From Streptomyces sp. AC558_RSS880 (GTDB taxonomy: Bacteria; Actinomycetota; Actinomycetes; Streptomycetales; Streptomycetaceae): a DNA stretch of 64,000 nucleotides. Shown here one piece after another: positions 17,435 through 25,684 of the stretch; the stretch's first letter is position 1, and every line of letters starts with the position of its first letter. Under the pieces are notes generated by a model. The model did not search any database, was not told the DNA's origin, and saw only the letters and a list, made by a program, of their open reading frames with translations. The DNA lies in contig NZ_JAGMUJ010000102.1 in assembly GCF_019049255.1 (NCBI RefSeq), positions 33,743-97,742 on the forward strand. The letters run 5' to 3'. The position numbers and the translations under genes were made by a program.

Positions 17435-18594
17435 CGCACGGCCTCCTTCGCCGTAGAGGGGAAGCGGTCGGGCCGGAACGGGGTGAGGTCCAGTTCCGGT
17501 GTCCCTCCGGTCAGGGCCTGGGCGATCAGCAGGCCGGTGCCGGTGGCCAGTCCGATGCCCGCGCCCTCGTGGCCGCACGCGTGGAACAGTCCGGGCGCCC
17601 GGGGGTCGGGGCCGATCGCGGGCAGGTGGTCGGGCAGGTACGGCCGGAAGCCGGCGTACGCGCGCAGGGCCCGGACGCCGGACAGGAAGGGGAACAGGCG
17701 GGTCGCCCCGGCCGCCAGGGCCCGCACCGCCGGGAGGGACAGGGACCGGTCGAAGCCGACCCGTTCCCGGCTGGCGCCGATGAGCACCGGTCCGGCGGCC
17801 GTTCCCTCCACCACCGGGGAGGTCTGCAGTGCCGCGGAGTCGCTGGCGACGTCGGCGACGTAGTCGGCGGCGTACACCTTGTGCCGGATGCGGGGCGGCA
17901 GCGGCTCGGTGACCAGGACGAAGCCCCGTCGGGGCAGGACGGGCAGGGACACCCCGGCGCGGGCGGCCAGTTCGCCGCCCCAGGGGCCGGCCGCGTTGAC
18001 GACGGCGGGGGCGTGGAGGTCGCCGCGGTCCGTGCGGACCCCGCGCACCGCGCCGTCGGTGGCGCGCAGGACCCGGGTCACCTCGCGGCCGGTGAGCAGC
18101 CGGGCCCCGGAGGCGCGCAGCAGGTGGGCGGCGGCGAGGGCGGGCATCACCTGGGCGTCCTGCGGATAGTGCACGCCGCCCGCGAGGCCGGGCGCCAGAC
18201 GCGGTTCGAGGTCGTGGAGCCGGTCGGCGGGGACGGGGTCGGCCGTCACCCCGGCGGCCCGCTGGGTGTCCGCGAACGTCCGCAGCCCGTCGAGCGCTTC
18301 GGGGGTCTCGGCGACGACGAGTCCGCCCTTGGCCTCGTACTCGACCGGCCCGACCGGCTCCTGCGCCACCTGTGCCCACAACCGGTGGGACAGCAGGGCG
18401 AGTCCGAGTTCGGGTCCGGGCGCCTTGTCGGAGACGAGGAGGTTCCCCTCGCCGGCGCCGGTCGTGCCGCCGGCCACGGGACCCCGGTCCACCACGGTCA
18501 CGGCGAGGCCCGCCCGGGCCGCGTACAGGGCGCAGGCGGCGCCCGTCATCCCGGCGCCCACTACCACGACATCGCAGGTCAGCGACTCGCTCAC
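17431..18594 (-). CDS. DAO-family FAD-dependent oxidoreductase, catalytic subunit of D-hydroxyproline dehydrogenase
   Basis: 387 aa, glycine/D-amino-acid oxidase fold with GAGMTGAACALYAA at the N-terminus and a C-terminal ACGHEGAGIGLATG FAD-contact motif. As part of a complex with a BFD-type flavoprotein and a small 2Fe-2S protein it should oxidise cis-4-hydroxy-D-proline to the pyrroline. It is the first gene of the operon; the start is at the head of a 65-bp gap that separates it from the MmyB-like gene, so the operon promoter must lie in that gap or inside the neighbour. Confidence 0.85.
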   Translation of the reverse strand: MSESLTCDVVVVGAGMTGAACALYAARAGLAVTVVDRGPVAGGTTGAGEGNLLVSDKAPGPELGLALLSHRLWAQVAQEPVGPVEYEAKGGLVVAETPEALDGLRTFADTQRAAGVTADPVPADRLHDLEPRLAPGLAGGVHYPQDAQVMPALAAAHLLRASGARLLTGREVTRVLRATDGAVRGVRTDRGDLHAPAVVNAAGPWGGELAARAGVSLPVLPRRGFVLVTEPLPPRIRHKVYAADYVADVASDSAALQTSPVVEGTAAGPVLIGASRERVGFDRSLSLPAVRALAAGATRLFPFLSGVRALRAYAGFRPYLPDHLPAIGPDPRAPGLFHACGHEGAGIGLATGTGLLIAQALTGGTPELDLTPFRPDRFPSTAKEAVR

Positions 18595-18659
18595 GCCAGT
18601 ACTATGTCACACAGCACTGTGCCGGGGAAGAGTGCGGACACCGTCGGCGAGGGGCTGCC

Positions 18660-19319
18660 TCAGCCGGCGGAGCGGACCACTCTCAGGTGGGAGGCGGCGC
18701 GGCGGGACCCCCGGTCCCCGGACGGGGTGCGGCGCGCCTCGCGCAGGACCAGCGTCAGCCGGGTGCAGTCCATGTCCTGGAGGGCCGGGGTCGTCTCCGC
18801 GACGATCCGGCAGTCCGTGGCGCCCCAGCGGGGGTCGGGGTGGAGCAGCGGCCGTACGGCGCCGTCGTGTTCGGCGGCCTGCTCGCCGACGGCCCGCAGC
18901 CAGTGCGGCAGTCCGTGCCGGTAGGCGGCCTCCATGATGGGGTCCTGGGCGATGTCGCGGCGGATGGTCTGCAGCCCGTGGTCGTGGCCGTACCGCTCGA
19001 CGGTCCCGGCGAAGTGGGCCAGCATCGGCAGGCACCAGCTCGACTCGTGGTCGCCGAGCACCGTGGCCGCGTCCGGGTGGAAGAGGACGAACCGGAGGAA
19101 GTTGTCGGAGGGCAGGGCCGTCGGATGCGGCTCGACGTCCTGGAAAAGTGTCCGGAAAGCGGCGTTGGTGAGCAGCACGTCCCAGCGGTGGTCGACCACC
19201 AGGGAGGGGAAGGCGGTCGCCTCCAGGAGTACGGCGTAGTCCTGGAAATAGGCATGGGCCTCGGGAGTCCCGGGGACGGGCCGCGGTGCCGGCCGCTGCC
19301 CTCCTGCCTGATGTGCCAT
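18660..19319 (-). CDS. MmyB-like ligand-binding (PAS-like) domain protein without HTH
   Basis: 219 aa. The pattern VVDHRWDVLLTNAAFRTLF and the later WCLPMLAHFAGTVERYG region resemble the ligand-binding domain of MmyB-type XRE regulators, which senses a small hydrophobic ligand. Normal family members are about 270-290 aa and start with an HTH; none is visible here before the domain. Either this is a sensor that works with another protein or a decayed regulator. It is divergent from the XRE/ImmA pair. Confidence 0.65.
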   Translation of the reverse strand: MAHQAGGQRPAPRPVPGTPEAHAYFQDYAVLLEATAFPSLVVDHRWDVLLTNAAFRTLFQDVEPHPTALPSDNFLRFVLFHPDAATVLGDHESSWCLPMLAHFAGTVERYGHDHGLQTIRRDIAQDPIMEAAYRHGLPHWLRAVGEQAAEHDGAVRPLLHPDPRWGATDCRIVAETTPALQDMDCTRLTLVLREARRTPSGDRGSRRAASHLRVVRSAG

Positions 19320-19477
19320 CGGGAGGTCACCCCTCTTGCCTGTGCGGCCCTGACGCGGCGCCCCGATCCTGCTGCCCGCACGCGATGCGTGTCAACTATC
19401 GTGGCATTCCATGCCGGTTGACGGCTGAAATTGGCCACAGTTGTGGCGAGACCTGGATGTGAGTTCGAGACAACGGC

Positions 19478-19498
19478 TAGTCTCCGTGAAGTTCACGG
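19478..19498 (+). promoter_or_regulatory. -10 element and 15-bp palindrome upstream of the XRE regulator
   Basis: TAGTCT (19478-19483) looks like a -10 box. It is followed directly by CCGTGAA-G-TTCACGG (19484-19498), a perfect 7-1-7 dyad that would cover the transcription start. An autorepressor site is the simplest reading. A second short dyad, CCACA-GT-TGTGG, lies at 19436-19447. Confidence 0.55.
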
Positions 19499-19542
19499 CA
19501 ATCGCTTGTGAGAAGCCTGTGAGAGACCTAGGAGATCTTTCG

Positions 19543-20199
19543 GTGACGGGTGGCTTCGAGGGTCCGGGCGCCACGCCGACGGCCGCGCTGCCGGCCGTCG
19601 TCGCCCGCGTCACCGCACTCGCCGACCGGCTCGGCGTGGCGCACGCCGAGGTCTTCGACGTCGGCCGGCTGTCCGCCGCTTCCGGTGTCCCGGAGTCCGT
19701 GGTCAAGGCGCTGCTGAGCGGCCGGTCCACGGGCGAGCCCGATGTGCAGGCGCGGTTCGTGCAGCGGCTGGACCTGCTGCGCCGCACCCGGCTGAAGCCG
19801 AACGGCCGCAAGTACACGCAGCAGGAGATCGCCGACGGCGCGGGCATGTCCCGGCAGCAGGCCGGCGCGCTGATCAACGGCGACCGGCGTCCGACCATGG
19901 AGCACTGCGACGCCATCCAGCGGTTCTTCCGGGTGCACGCCGGTTTCCTCACCGCCGAGGACCCCGAGGCGCTCGCGGGCGCGCTCCAGCACACCGAGCA
20001 GGAGCTGCTGCAGAAACTCGCGGACCGGGAGCGGGCGGCGGCGGCGCCGGCCGACGACCCGCTGGAGCGGCTGCTGCAGGACCACGGGGTGCGCCAGATC
20101 GCCTGGCGGGCCGCCCAGCTGCCCACCGACCAGCACCGCGACAAGGTCGCGGAGTGGCTGGACATGCTCCTGGAGAGTGTCCAGCGGCCCAAGGCCTGA
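19543..20199 (+). CDS. XRE-family transcriptional regulator paired with an ImmA-like peptidase
   Basis: 218 aa. The HTH is at about residues 85-125 (YTQQEIADGAGMSRQQAGAL then NGDRRPTMEHCDAI). The GTG at 19543 has AGGAG 8 bp upstream, which decides the start against the longer ORF. The gene is followed after 13 bp by a metallopeptidase gene, the classic repressor/antirepressor pair (ImmR/ImmA, DdrO/IrrE), in which cleavage of the regulator relieves repression. Such pairs are common stand-alone in Streptomyces; no phage genes are near. Confidence 0.85.
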   Translation: MTGGFEGPGATPTAALPAVVARVTALADRLGVAHAEVFDVGRLSAASGVPESVVKALLSGRSTGEPDVQARFVQRLDLLRRTRLKPNGRKYTQQEIADGAGMSRQQAGALINGDRRPTMEHCDAIQRFFRVHAGFLTAEDPEALAGALQHTEQELLQKLADRERAAAAPADDPLERLLQDHGVRQIAWRAAQLPTDQHRDKVAEWLDMLLESVQRPKA

Positions 20200-20212
20200 C
20201 CCGGGGAGGACA

Positions 20213-20773
20213 GTGGGCATCGGCAGGGAAATGCGCCGCCTGTGCGGCGAGTTGCTGGCGGAGCTGACGCTTCCGGTCCCGGCGCGGCCCGCCGACCTGT
20301 ACGCGGCCCTGTGCGAGGCGATGAGCAGGCGCCGCGGCCGGCCCGTGCTGTTCCGCACGGCGGTCTTCCCGCCCGGGACGGCGAGCGGGCTGTGGCTCGA
20401 CATGGCGGACCAGGACCTCGTCGTGATCGAGGAACGCACGGCGCCCGACCACCAGCTGGTGATCCTGGGTCACGAACTGTGGCACATGCAGGCCGGGCAC
20501 CGCGGCCGCCGTCACGTCCGGGGCGCCGAGGTGGCGACGCGTCTGCTGGGTCATGCCCTCGACGAGGACACCCTGCGGGCGGCCGTCCTGAAGGTCGCCG
20601 CGCGCACCCGGTTCGACCTGGCCGAGGAGAAGGAGGCCGAGGCCTTCGGCCTGCTGCTGGCCAGCAAGTGCCGGACCCGGCTGGCCGGTTCGTCGCTGCG
20701 CGGGCCGGTACGGCGGGACCGGCTGGCGGGGCGGATCGAGGCGTCGCTGGGGTACCTGGGGCCGCAGGGCTGA
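20213..20773 (+). CDS. ImmA/IrrE-type zinc metallopeptidase
   Basis: 186 aa. The zinc site is H87-E88-x-x-H91 (GHELWH) with an acidic helix EEKEAEAFGLLL downstream that can supply the third ligand. GTG start with a strong GGGGAGGA ribosome site. It should be a cytoplasmic protease acting on the XRE protein encoded just upstream. The trigger is unknown. Confidence 0.85.
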   Translation: MGIGREMRRLCGELLAELTLPVPARPADLYAALCEAMSRRRGRPVLFRTAVFPPGTASGLWLDMADQDLVVIEERTAPDHQLVILGHELWHMQAGHRGRRHVRGAEVATRLLGHALDEDTLRAAVLKVAARTRFDLAEEKEAEAFGLLLASKCRTRLAGSSLRGPVRRDRLAGRIEASLGYLGPQG

Positions 20774-20901
20774 GCGGGCACGCCCCGGCGCGCGAGCCCC
20801 TCCGGGTGGGGGAACCGGACCGCGGGGCGACCCGATTGTCAGTGGTGGGCGGCAAGCTGGAGGCGAATCGTCACCGACCGCGACACGGGGAGAACCGAGC
20901 G

Positions 20902-21138
20902 ATGCCCACCGCCGTACCGACCGACCGCGAGCGCACCGCCGTCCAGGCCTATCTACGGCTGCTGCACACGGTGCGCGCCGCCCTCGACACCCGGCCGGGC
21001 CCACCGGGGCCTCCCGGGCCCCCGGTGGTGCCGCCCTCCGTGCTCGCCGAGGCGGAGACCGCCCTGGCCCGGGCAGGCCTGACCGGCAACGAGGAGGTGT
21101 TCTTCCGGATGCTGCGCGACTGGCACCCCGAGCCGTAG
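20902..21138 (+). CDS. Small hypothetical protein (78 aa)
   Basis: A short acidic/helical protein with a proline-rich middle (GPPGPPGPP) and a C-terminal helix ending FFRMLRDWHPEP. ATG with GGGGAG upstream. No family recognised. It is 128 bp after the metallopeptidase and may be its own unit; it converges with the PPTase gene. Confidence 0.6.
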   Translation: MPTAVPTDRERTAVQAYLRLLHTVRAALDTRPGPPGPPGPPVVPPSVLAEAETALARAGLTGNEEVFFRMLRDWHPEP

Positions 21139-21173
21139 CCGGCCGTGTCCCGGGGCGGCGGCCGCCGTCCCGC

Positions 21174-21851
21174 TCAGACGTGCGGGACGGTGACCGCCGT
21201 CGCGACCAGGTCTCCTCCGGTGATCCAGCGGCCGGTGAAGTGGTCGACCACGCGGGTGCCCACGCGCGGGCCGGGGACGAGGAGGGTGGCCCGGAAGCCG
21301 CCGCGGGTGTGCTCGCCGGGGTCGGCGAAGAAGTCGAGGTCGGCCTCCAGGAAGTCCAGCCACTTCCCGGTGAGCGGGAACCACGCCTTGTAGACGGACT
21401 CCTTGGCGCTGAACAGCAGCCGGTCCCAGTGCACGGCGGGCAGCTCCTCGGCCAGTCCGCCGATCCGCGCCGCCTCCTGCGGCAGCGCCACGGAGGACAG
21501 GACACCCTCGGGCAGCGGAGCGTGGGGCTCCGCGTCGATGCCGAGGGACGCCAGGTCGGTGGCGCGCACCAGGGCTGCGGCGCAGTAGCCCTGGCAGTGG
21601 GTCATGCTGCCGGCCAGCCCGTCGGGCCAGACGGGGGCGCCCCGCTCACCGGGCAGCACCGGCCGCGCGGGCACGCCCAGCTTCTCCATGGCGCGGCGGG
21701 CGCAGGAGCGTACGGCGGTGAACTCCCGGCGGCGTTTGAGGACGGCGCGCTCCAGCAGCGCCTCCTCCTCGGGATACAGCGGTGCGTCGACACCCTCGTC
21801 GCCGTAGGCCTCGACGGCGACCACCGTCTGCGGCAGCAGTTCCTCGATCAT
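21174..21851 (-). CDS. 4'-Phosphopantetheinyl transferase (EntD/Sfp type)
   Basis: 225 aa. Magnesium ligands D106 and E108 (GIDAEP) and the FSAKESVYKAW motif (147-157, E151) are intact, with GSMTHC (81-86) for the substrate loop. It moves the phosphopantetheine arm of CoA onto carrier proteins of polyketide, fatty-acid or nonribosomal synthases, none of which is in this window, so it probably acts in trans. The ATG overlaps the stop of the phosphoesterase gene (ATGA). Confidence 0.92.
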   Translation of the reverse strand: MIEELLPQTVVAVEAYGDEGVDAPLYPEEEALLERAVLKRRREFTAVRSCARRAMEKLGVPARPVLPGERGAPVWPDGLAGSMTHCQGYCAAALVRATDLASLGIDAEPHAPLPEGVLSSVALPQEAARIGGLAEELPAVHWDRLLFSAKESVYKAWFPLTGKWLDFLEADLDFFADPGEHTRGGFRATLLVPGPRVGTRVVDHFTGRWITGGDLVATAVTVPHV

Positions 21852-22708
21852 CGCCCCTCCTCCGTCCGCGGCACGATCCGGCGCAGCCGTCCCGGAGGCT
21901 GTTCGCGCTTGCGCCATTCGCGCGGGTAGCCCACCGACACCTCCTCGAAGCGGACCCCGTCCTGCCGGGTGCTCCGGGGGATGTGCAGATGACCGTAGAC
22001 CATGGTGTGGACGGGGAACCGCCGGTGCCAGTCGTCGGTGAGCACGGTGCCGCACCACATGGCGAACTCGGGGTACCACAGGACGTCCGTCGGATGGCGG
22101 TGCAGCGGCCAGTGGTTGACCAGGACGAGCGGCAGTCCGTCCGGCACCTCGGCCAGCCTGCGTTCGGTCCCGGCGACCCGGGCCCGGCACCAGGCCTCCC
22201 GGCTCGGGTACGGGTCGGGGTGCAGCAGCTGCTCGTCGGTGCAGACGACCCCGGTGCCGTGCGCGTACTCCAGCCCCTCGTCCTTGGTGGCGCACCCGGG
22301 CGGCAGGAACGAGTAGTCGTACAGCAGGAACAGCGGTGCGACGGCGACCGGGCCGCCGGGGCCGTCCCAGACGGGGTACGGGTCCTCGGGTGTGATCACC
22401 CCGAGGTCGCGGCACTGTTCGACCAGGTGGTCGTAGCGGGCGACGCCGCGCAGTGTGACCGGGTCGCTCGGATGGGTCCACAGCTCGTGGTTGCCGGGCA
22501 CCCAGACGACCTTGGCGAACCGGCCGGCCAGGGTCTTGAGGGCCCAGCGGACGTCCTCCACGGTCTCCGCGACGTCACCGGCCACGAGCAGCCAGTCCTC
22601 GTCCGACTCGGGCCGCATCCGTTCGACCAGCTCGCGGTTCTCGGCGTAACCGATGTGCAGGTCGCTGATGGCCCACAACTGTCCGCCCTCGTCTGTCCCC
22701 GACATCAC
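21848..22708 (-). CDS. Calcineurin-like metallophosphoesterase
   Basis: 286 aa. The two-metal motifs are visible in order: SDLHIG (D16, H18), GDV, GNHELW, then H in VNHWPLHRH and GHLH near the C-terminus. It should hydrolyse a phosphoester (substrate unknown) in the cytoplasm. It is co-transcribed and overlapping with the PPTase. A link to carrier proteins or CoA turnover is possible but only inferred. ATG at 22705 is an equally possible start. Confidence 0.88.
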   Translation of the reverse strand: MMSGTDEGGQLWAISDLHIGYAENRELVERMRPESDEDWLLVAGDVAETVEDVRWALKTLAGRFAKVVWVPGNHELWTHPSDPVTLRGVARYDHLVEQCRDLGVITPEDPYPVWDGPGGPVAVAPLFLLYDYSFLPPGCATKDEGLEYAHGTGVVCTDEQLLHPDPYPSREAWCRARVAGTERRLAEVPDGLPLVLVNHWPLHRHPTDVLWYPEFAMWCGTVLTDDWHRRFPVHTMVYGHLHIPRSTRQDGVRFEEVSVGYPREWRKREQPPGRLRRIVPRTEEGR

Positions 22709-22940
22709 CCGTCGCTCCTTCAGCCGTCACGAACGCCACCACGAGATCACATCCGTGCCGCCGGAACAAGCGCACCCCGTCTCCGGGTGTGGTACGGGAG
22801 CAGCCGCCGAAGCCGTATAGTCTGCCCCGACACCACCGCCGTGAAACGCCCTGCGCACAGGGCGGTTTGGTGACCCTCCACACTCCTGCCCGGGCGACGG
22901 GCCGCTGAGCCCTGCCCGCACACCCCGAAAGGCGGCCTGC

Positions 22941-24074
22941 ATGATCTCTCGCGTACGCGTCTGGCTCAACCGCACGTACGCGGAGAACGTGTTCTTCATG
23001 GATCAGCTGCGGAGAAATCCCGGCGACCGGGCCGTCGAGATCCACGCCACCCACGGCGACCCCGACTCCCCCGTGCTGGCCGCCGCCGACACCGCCGAGC
23101 TGGAGCCCGAGGGGCTGTCCCCGGCGGCGTACGTCGAGTACGCGCTCGCCCAGTGCGAGCGGCGCGGCATCGACGTGTTCGTGCCCCGGCTGCACCAGGC
23201 GGCGATCGTCGCGCACCGCGCCGAGTTCGAGGCGGTCGGTACGGCGCTGCTTGCGCCGCCGCCCGAGGCGGTGGCCGTGTTCCACGACAAGGTGATCGCC
23301 TATGAGGCGGTCCAGGCGATCGGGGTGCCCGTGCCGCCGTGGTGGCGGGTCCGCAGTGCGGACGAACTCGTCGCGGTGGTCGACGAGTTGGAGGCGCGCG
23401 GGTATCGGGCCTGCTTCAAGCCCGCCTCCGGCGCGGGCGGGGTGGGCTTCCGCGTGATCACCCGCGCGCCCTTCTCGCTCACCCAGCTGAGCGGCTTCCC
23501 GAGCCCGTACGTGCCGCTCGGCCTGGTGCTGGACGCCCTGCGGGAGGCCGACGACCCGGTGGACTGGCTGGTGATGCCCCGGCTGGAGCAGCCCGAGGTG
23601 TCGGTGGACTGCCTCACCGGGACCGACAACCGGATCCGGCTGGCGGTGGGACGCACCAAGAACGGCCGGCGCAGGGGCTTCACGCTGCACGAGCAGTGGC
23701 TGGAGCCGGCCCGGCGGATCGCGGAGGGCTTCGGACTGCACCACCTGTCCAACATCCAGTTCCGGATGCTGGGCGAGCGGCCCGTGCTCATGGACGTCAA
23801 CACCCGGCCGGCGGGTGGGCTGCACCAGCTGTCGCTGTGCGGGCTGAACGTCCCGTGGGCCGCCGTGCGGCTGGCGCTCGGCGAGGACCCGGGCGAGATG
23901 ACGCCGCCGTTCCTGGGCCAGGACTACACGGTGGTGTCGGGTCCGCGTCCGCTGCTGCCGGTGACGCTGCCGCAGCAGCACGCCGACGTACCCACGGCCG
24001 CGACCGCGCTGGGGGCCGTACCGGCTCCGGCCCCGTCCGTGGAGCCCCGGACGGCGACCGGAGCGCGCACGTAG
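22941..24074 (+). CDS. ATP-grasp domain protein of unknown substrate
   Basis: 377 aa. The ATP-grasp fold is indicated by the pre-ATP lobe, the glycine loop KPASGAGGVGF, the lysine/hinge region and the metal-binding MDVNTRPAGG near the end of the domain. Such enzymes join a carboxylate to an amine or thiol with ATP, giving acyl-phosphate chemistry. It stands alone, so neither substrate can be inferred. The C-terminal 40 residues are Pro/Ala-rich. A TATAGT hexamer at 22816-22821 could be its -10 box, about 120 bp upstream. Confidence 0.8.
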   Translation: MISRVRVWLNRTYAENVFFMDQLRRNPGDRAVEIHATHGDPDSPVLAAADTAELEPEGLSPAAYVEYALAQCERRGIDVFVPRLHQAAIVAHRAEFEAVGTALLAPPPEAVAVFHDKVIAYEAVQAIGVPVPPWWRVRSADELVAVVDELEARGYRACFKPASGAGGVGFRVITRAPFSLTQLSGFPSPYVPLGLVLDALREADDPVDWLVMPRLEQPEVSVDCLTGTDNRIRLAVGRTKNGRRRGFTLHEQWLEPARRIAEGFGLHHLSNIQFRMLGERPVLMDVNTRPAGGLHQLSLCGLNVPWAAVRLALGEDPGEMTPPFLGQDYTVVSGPRPLLPVTLPQQHADVPTAATALGAVPAPAPSVEPRTATGART

Positions 24075-24187
24075 GAAATCTCCGGGAAATTTCCGCCGGG
24101 GGTGTATCAGGAGCCGGGTCGCGTGCTCTTGATGGTGACGGCGACTTGGGGAAGCCGCCGGGGGGAAGCACGGGGGAACGGGGGGCT

Positions 24188-24230
24188 CGGGTCGGTCGGC
24201 CGCTGTCACGGGGGGCGACCGGCCGACCCG
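24188..24230. terminator. Hairpin between convergent genes
   Basis: CGGGTCGG (24188-24195) pairs with CCGACCCG (24223-24230), extended by a G-U and three more pairs, giving a 12-bp stem around a 19-nt loop. It sits between the ATP-grasp gene and the end of the GH4 gene and could stop transcription both ways. Confidence 0.55.
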
Positions 24231-24246
24231 AAGCCGTGTCCGCCGG

Positions 24247-25584
24247 CTATCCGAGGTAGGCGAGGCCTGGGTGGACGGCGGTGTAGCCGTCGACGAGACG
24301 GCGGGCCACGTTCACGGAGTCCACGAGCGGATGCAGCGCGAACGCCTTGACGGCCGTCGCGCGGGAACCCGACCGGGCGGCGGCGAGCACCTCGCGCTCG
24401 ACGGCCTTGACGGCGCAGACCAGACCGGTGGCGTGGCCGGGCAGCGGGTCGACGGAGACGGGGTGCGCGCCACTGGCGTCCACCAGGCAGGGGACCTCGA
24501 TGACGGCGTCCGCGTCCAGGGGGGACAGGGTGCCGCGGTTGCGGACGTTGAGGATCAGGGTGGCGCGTTCGTCGCGGGCGATCGCCCGCATCAGGGCGAG
24601 CGCCACGTTCTCGTAGCCGCCGGACAGGTCCTCGGCCTCGCGTTCGCCCGCGCCCGCCGCCTCCCGGTTCTCGGCCATGTAGGTGGCCTCGCGTTCGGCA
24701 CGGGTGCGGTTCCACAGGTCCAGGGCGGGGACGCCGGGGTCGGCCACCCCGGCGTAGAACCGTGCCTGCTGGTCGTGCAGGAACGCGCCCCGGGTCCGCT
24801 CCGCCTCCCGGTAGGCGCGTACGGCCTCACGGTTGAAGTAGTAGTAGTGCAGGTACTCGTTGGGGATCGCGCCCAGGGACCGCAGCCAGTCGGCGCCGAA
24901 GAGCCTGCCCTCCTCGAAGGAGCCGAGCAGGACGGGGTCGGCGAGCAGGCGCGGGAGTTCGTCGCGGCCGGCGACCCGCAGACCGCGCACCCAGCCGAGG
25001 TGGTTGAGGCCGACGTAGTCGATCCACGCCTCCCGCGGCCGCGCGCCGAGCACCCGGGCGATACGGCGGCCGAGGCCGACCGGTGAGTCGCAGATGCCGA
25101 TGACGCGGTCGCCCAGGTGACGGGACATGGCCTCGGTGACCAGGCCGGCGGGGTTGGTGAAGTTGATGACCCAGGCGTCGGGGGCGAGGCGGGCCACCCG
25201 CCGGGCGATGTCGACGGCGACGGGCACGGTGCGCAGACCGTAGGCGATGCCGCCCGCGCCGACCGTCTCCTGGCCGAGCACGCCCTCGGCCAGGGCGACC
25301 CGTTCGTCGTTCGCCCTGCCTTCGAGGCCGCCCACGCGGATCGCGGAGAAGACGAACGCGGCGTCGCGCAGCGCCTCGTCGAGGTCGGTGGTGACGGTCA
25401 CCCCGGGCGCGTCGGGCACACCGGCGGCCTGCTCGGCCAGCACCCGGGCGATCGCGCGCAGCCGCCCGGCGTCCACGTCGTGCAGGACGACACGGGTCAC
25501 CCGGCCCTCGGCGTGGTCCCCGAGCAACGCCCCGTACACCAGCGGCACACGGAATCCCCCACCGCCCAGAATCGTCAGTTTCAC
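24247..25584 (-). CDS. GH4 6-phospho-beta-glucosidase-like hydrolase
   Basis: 445 aa. NAD-binding GGGGFRVP (7-14), the catalytic-metal region GICDSPVG and NHLGW, and overall length match glycoside hydrolase family 4, which uses NAD+ and Mn2+ in a redox-elimination mechanism. The sequence is closest in feel to BglT/CelF-type 6-phospho-beta-glucosidases. No PTS or kinase lies nearby to supply a phosphorylated sugar, so the true substrate is open. It is divergent from an IclR regulator. Confidence 0.85.
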   Translation of the reverse strand: MKLTILGGGGFRVPLVYGALLGDHAEGRVTRVVLHDVDAGRLRAIARVLAEQAAGVPDAPGVTVTTDLDEALRDAAFVFSAIRVGGLEGRANDERVALAEGVLGQETVGAGGIAYGLRTVPVAVDIARRVARLAPDAWVINFTNPAGLVTEAMSRHLGDRVIGICDSPVGLGRRIARVLGARPREAWIDYVGLNHLGWVRGLRVAGRDELPRLLADPVLLGSFEEGRLFGADWLRSLGAIPNEYLHYYYFNREAVRAYREAERTRGAFLHDQQARFYAGVADPGVPALDLWNRTRAEREATYMAENREAAGAGEREAEDLSGGYENVALALMRAIARDERATLILNVRNRGTLSPLDADAVIEVPCLVDASGAHPVSVDPLPGHATGLVCAVKAVEREVLAAARSGSRATAVKAFALHPLVDSVNVARRLVDGYTAVHPGLAYLG

Positions 25585-25684
25585 ACCCGCACCTTCCCGC
25601 CACGACGAACCGGGACGACCCTACTCGTGGCGCGACCGCGCCGGGCACGCTCCGCCGACCCGACCCGCTGGAGGACAGCCGGCC

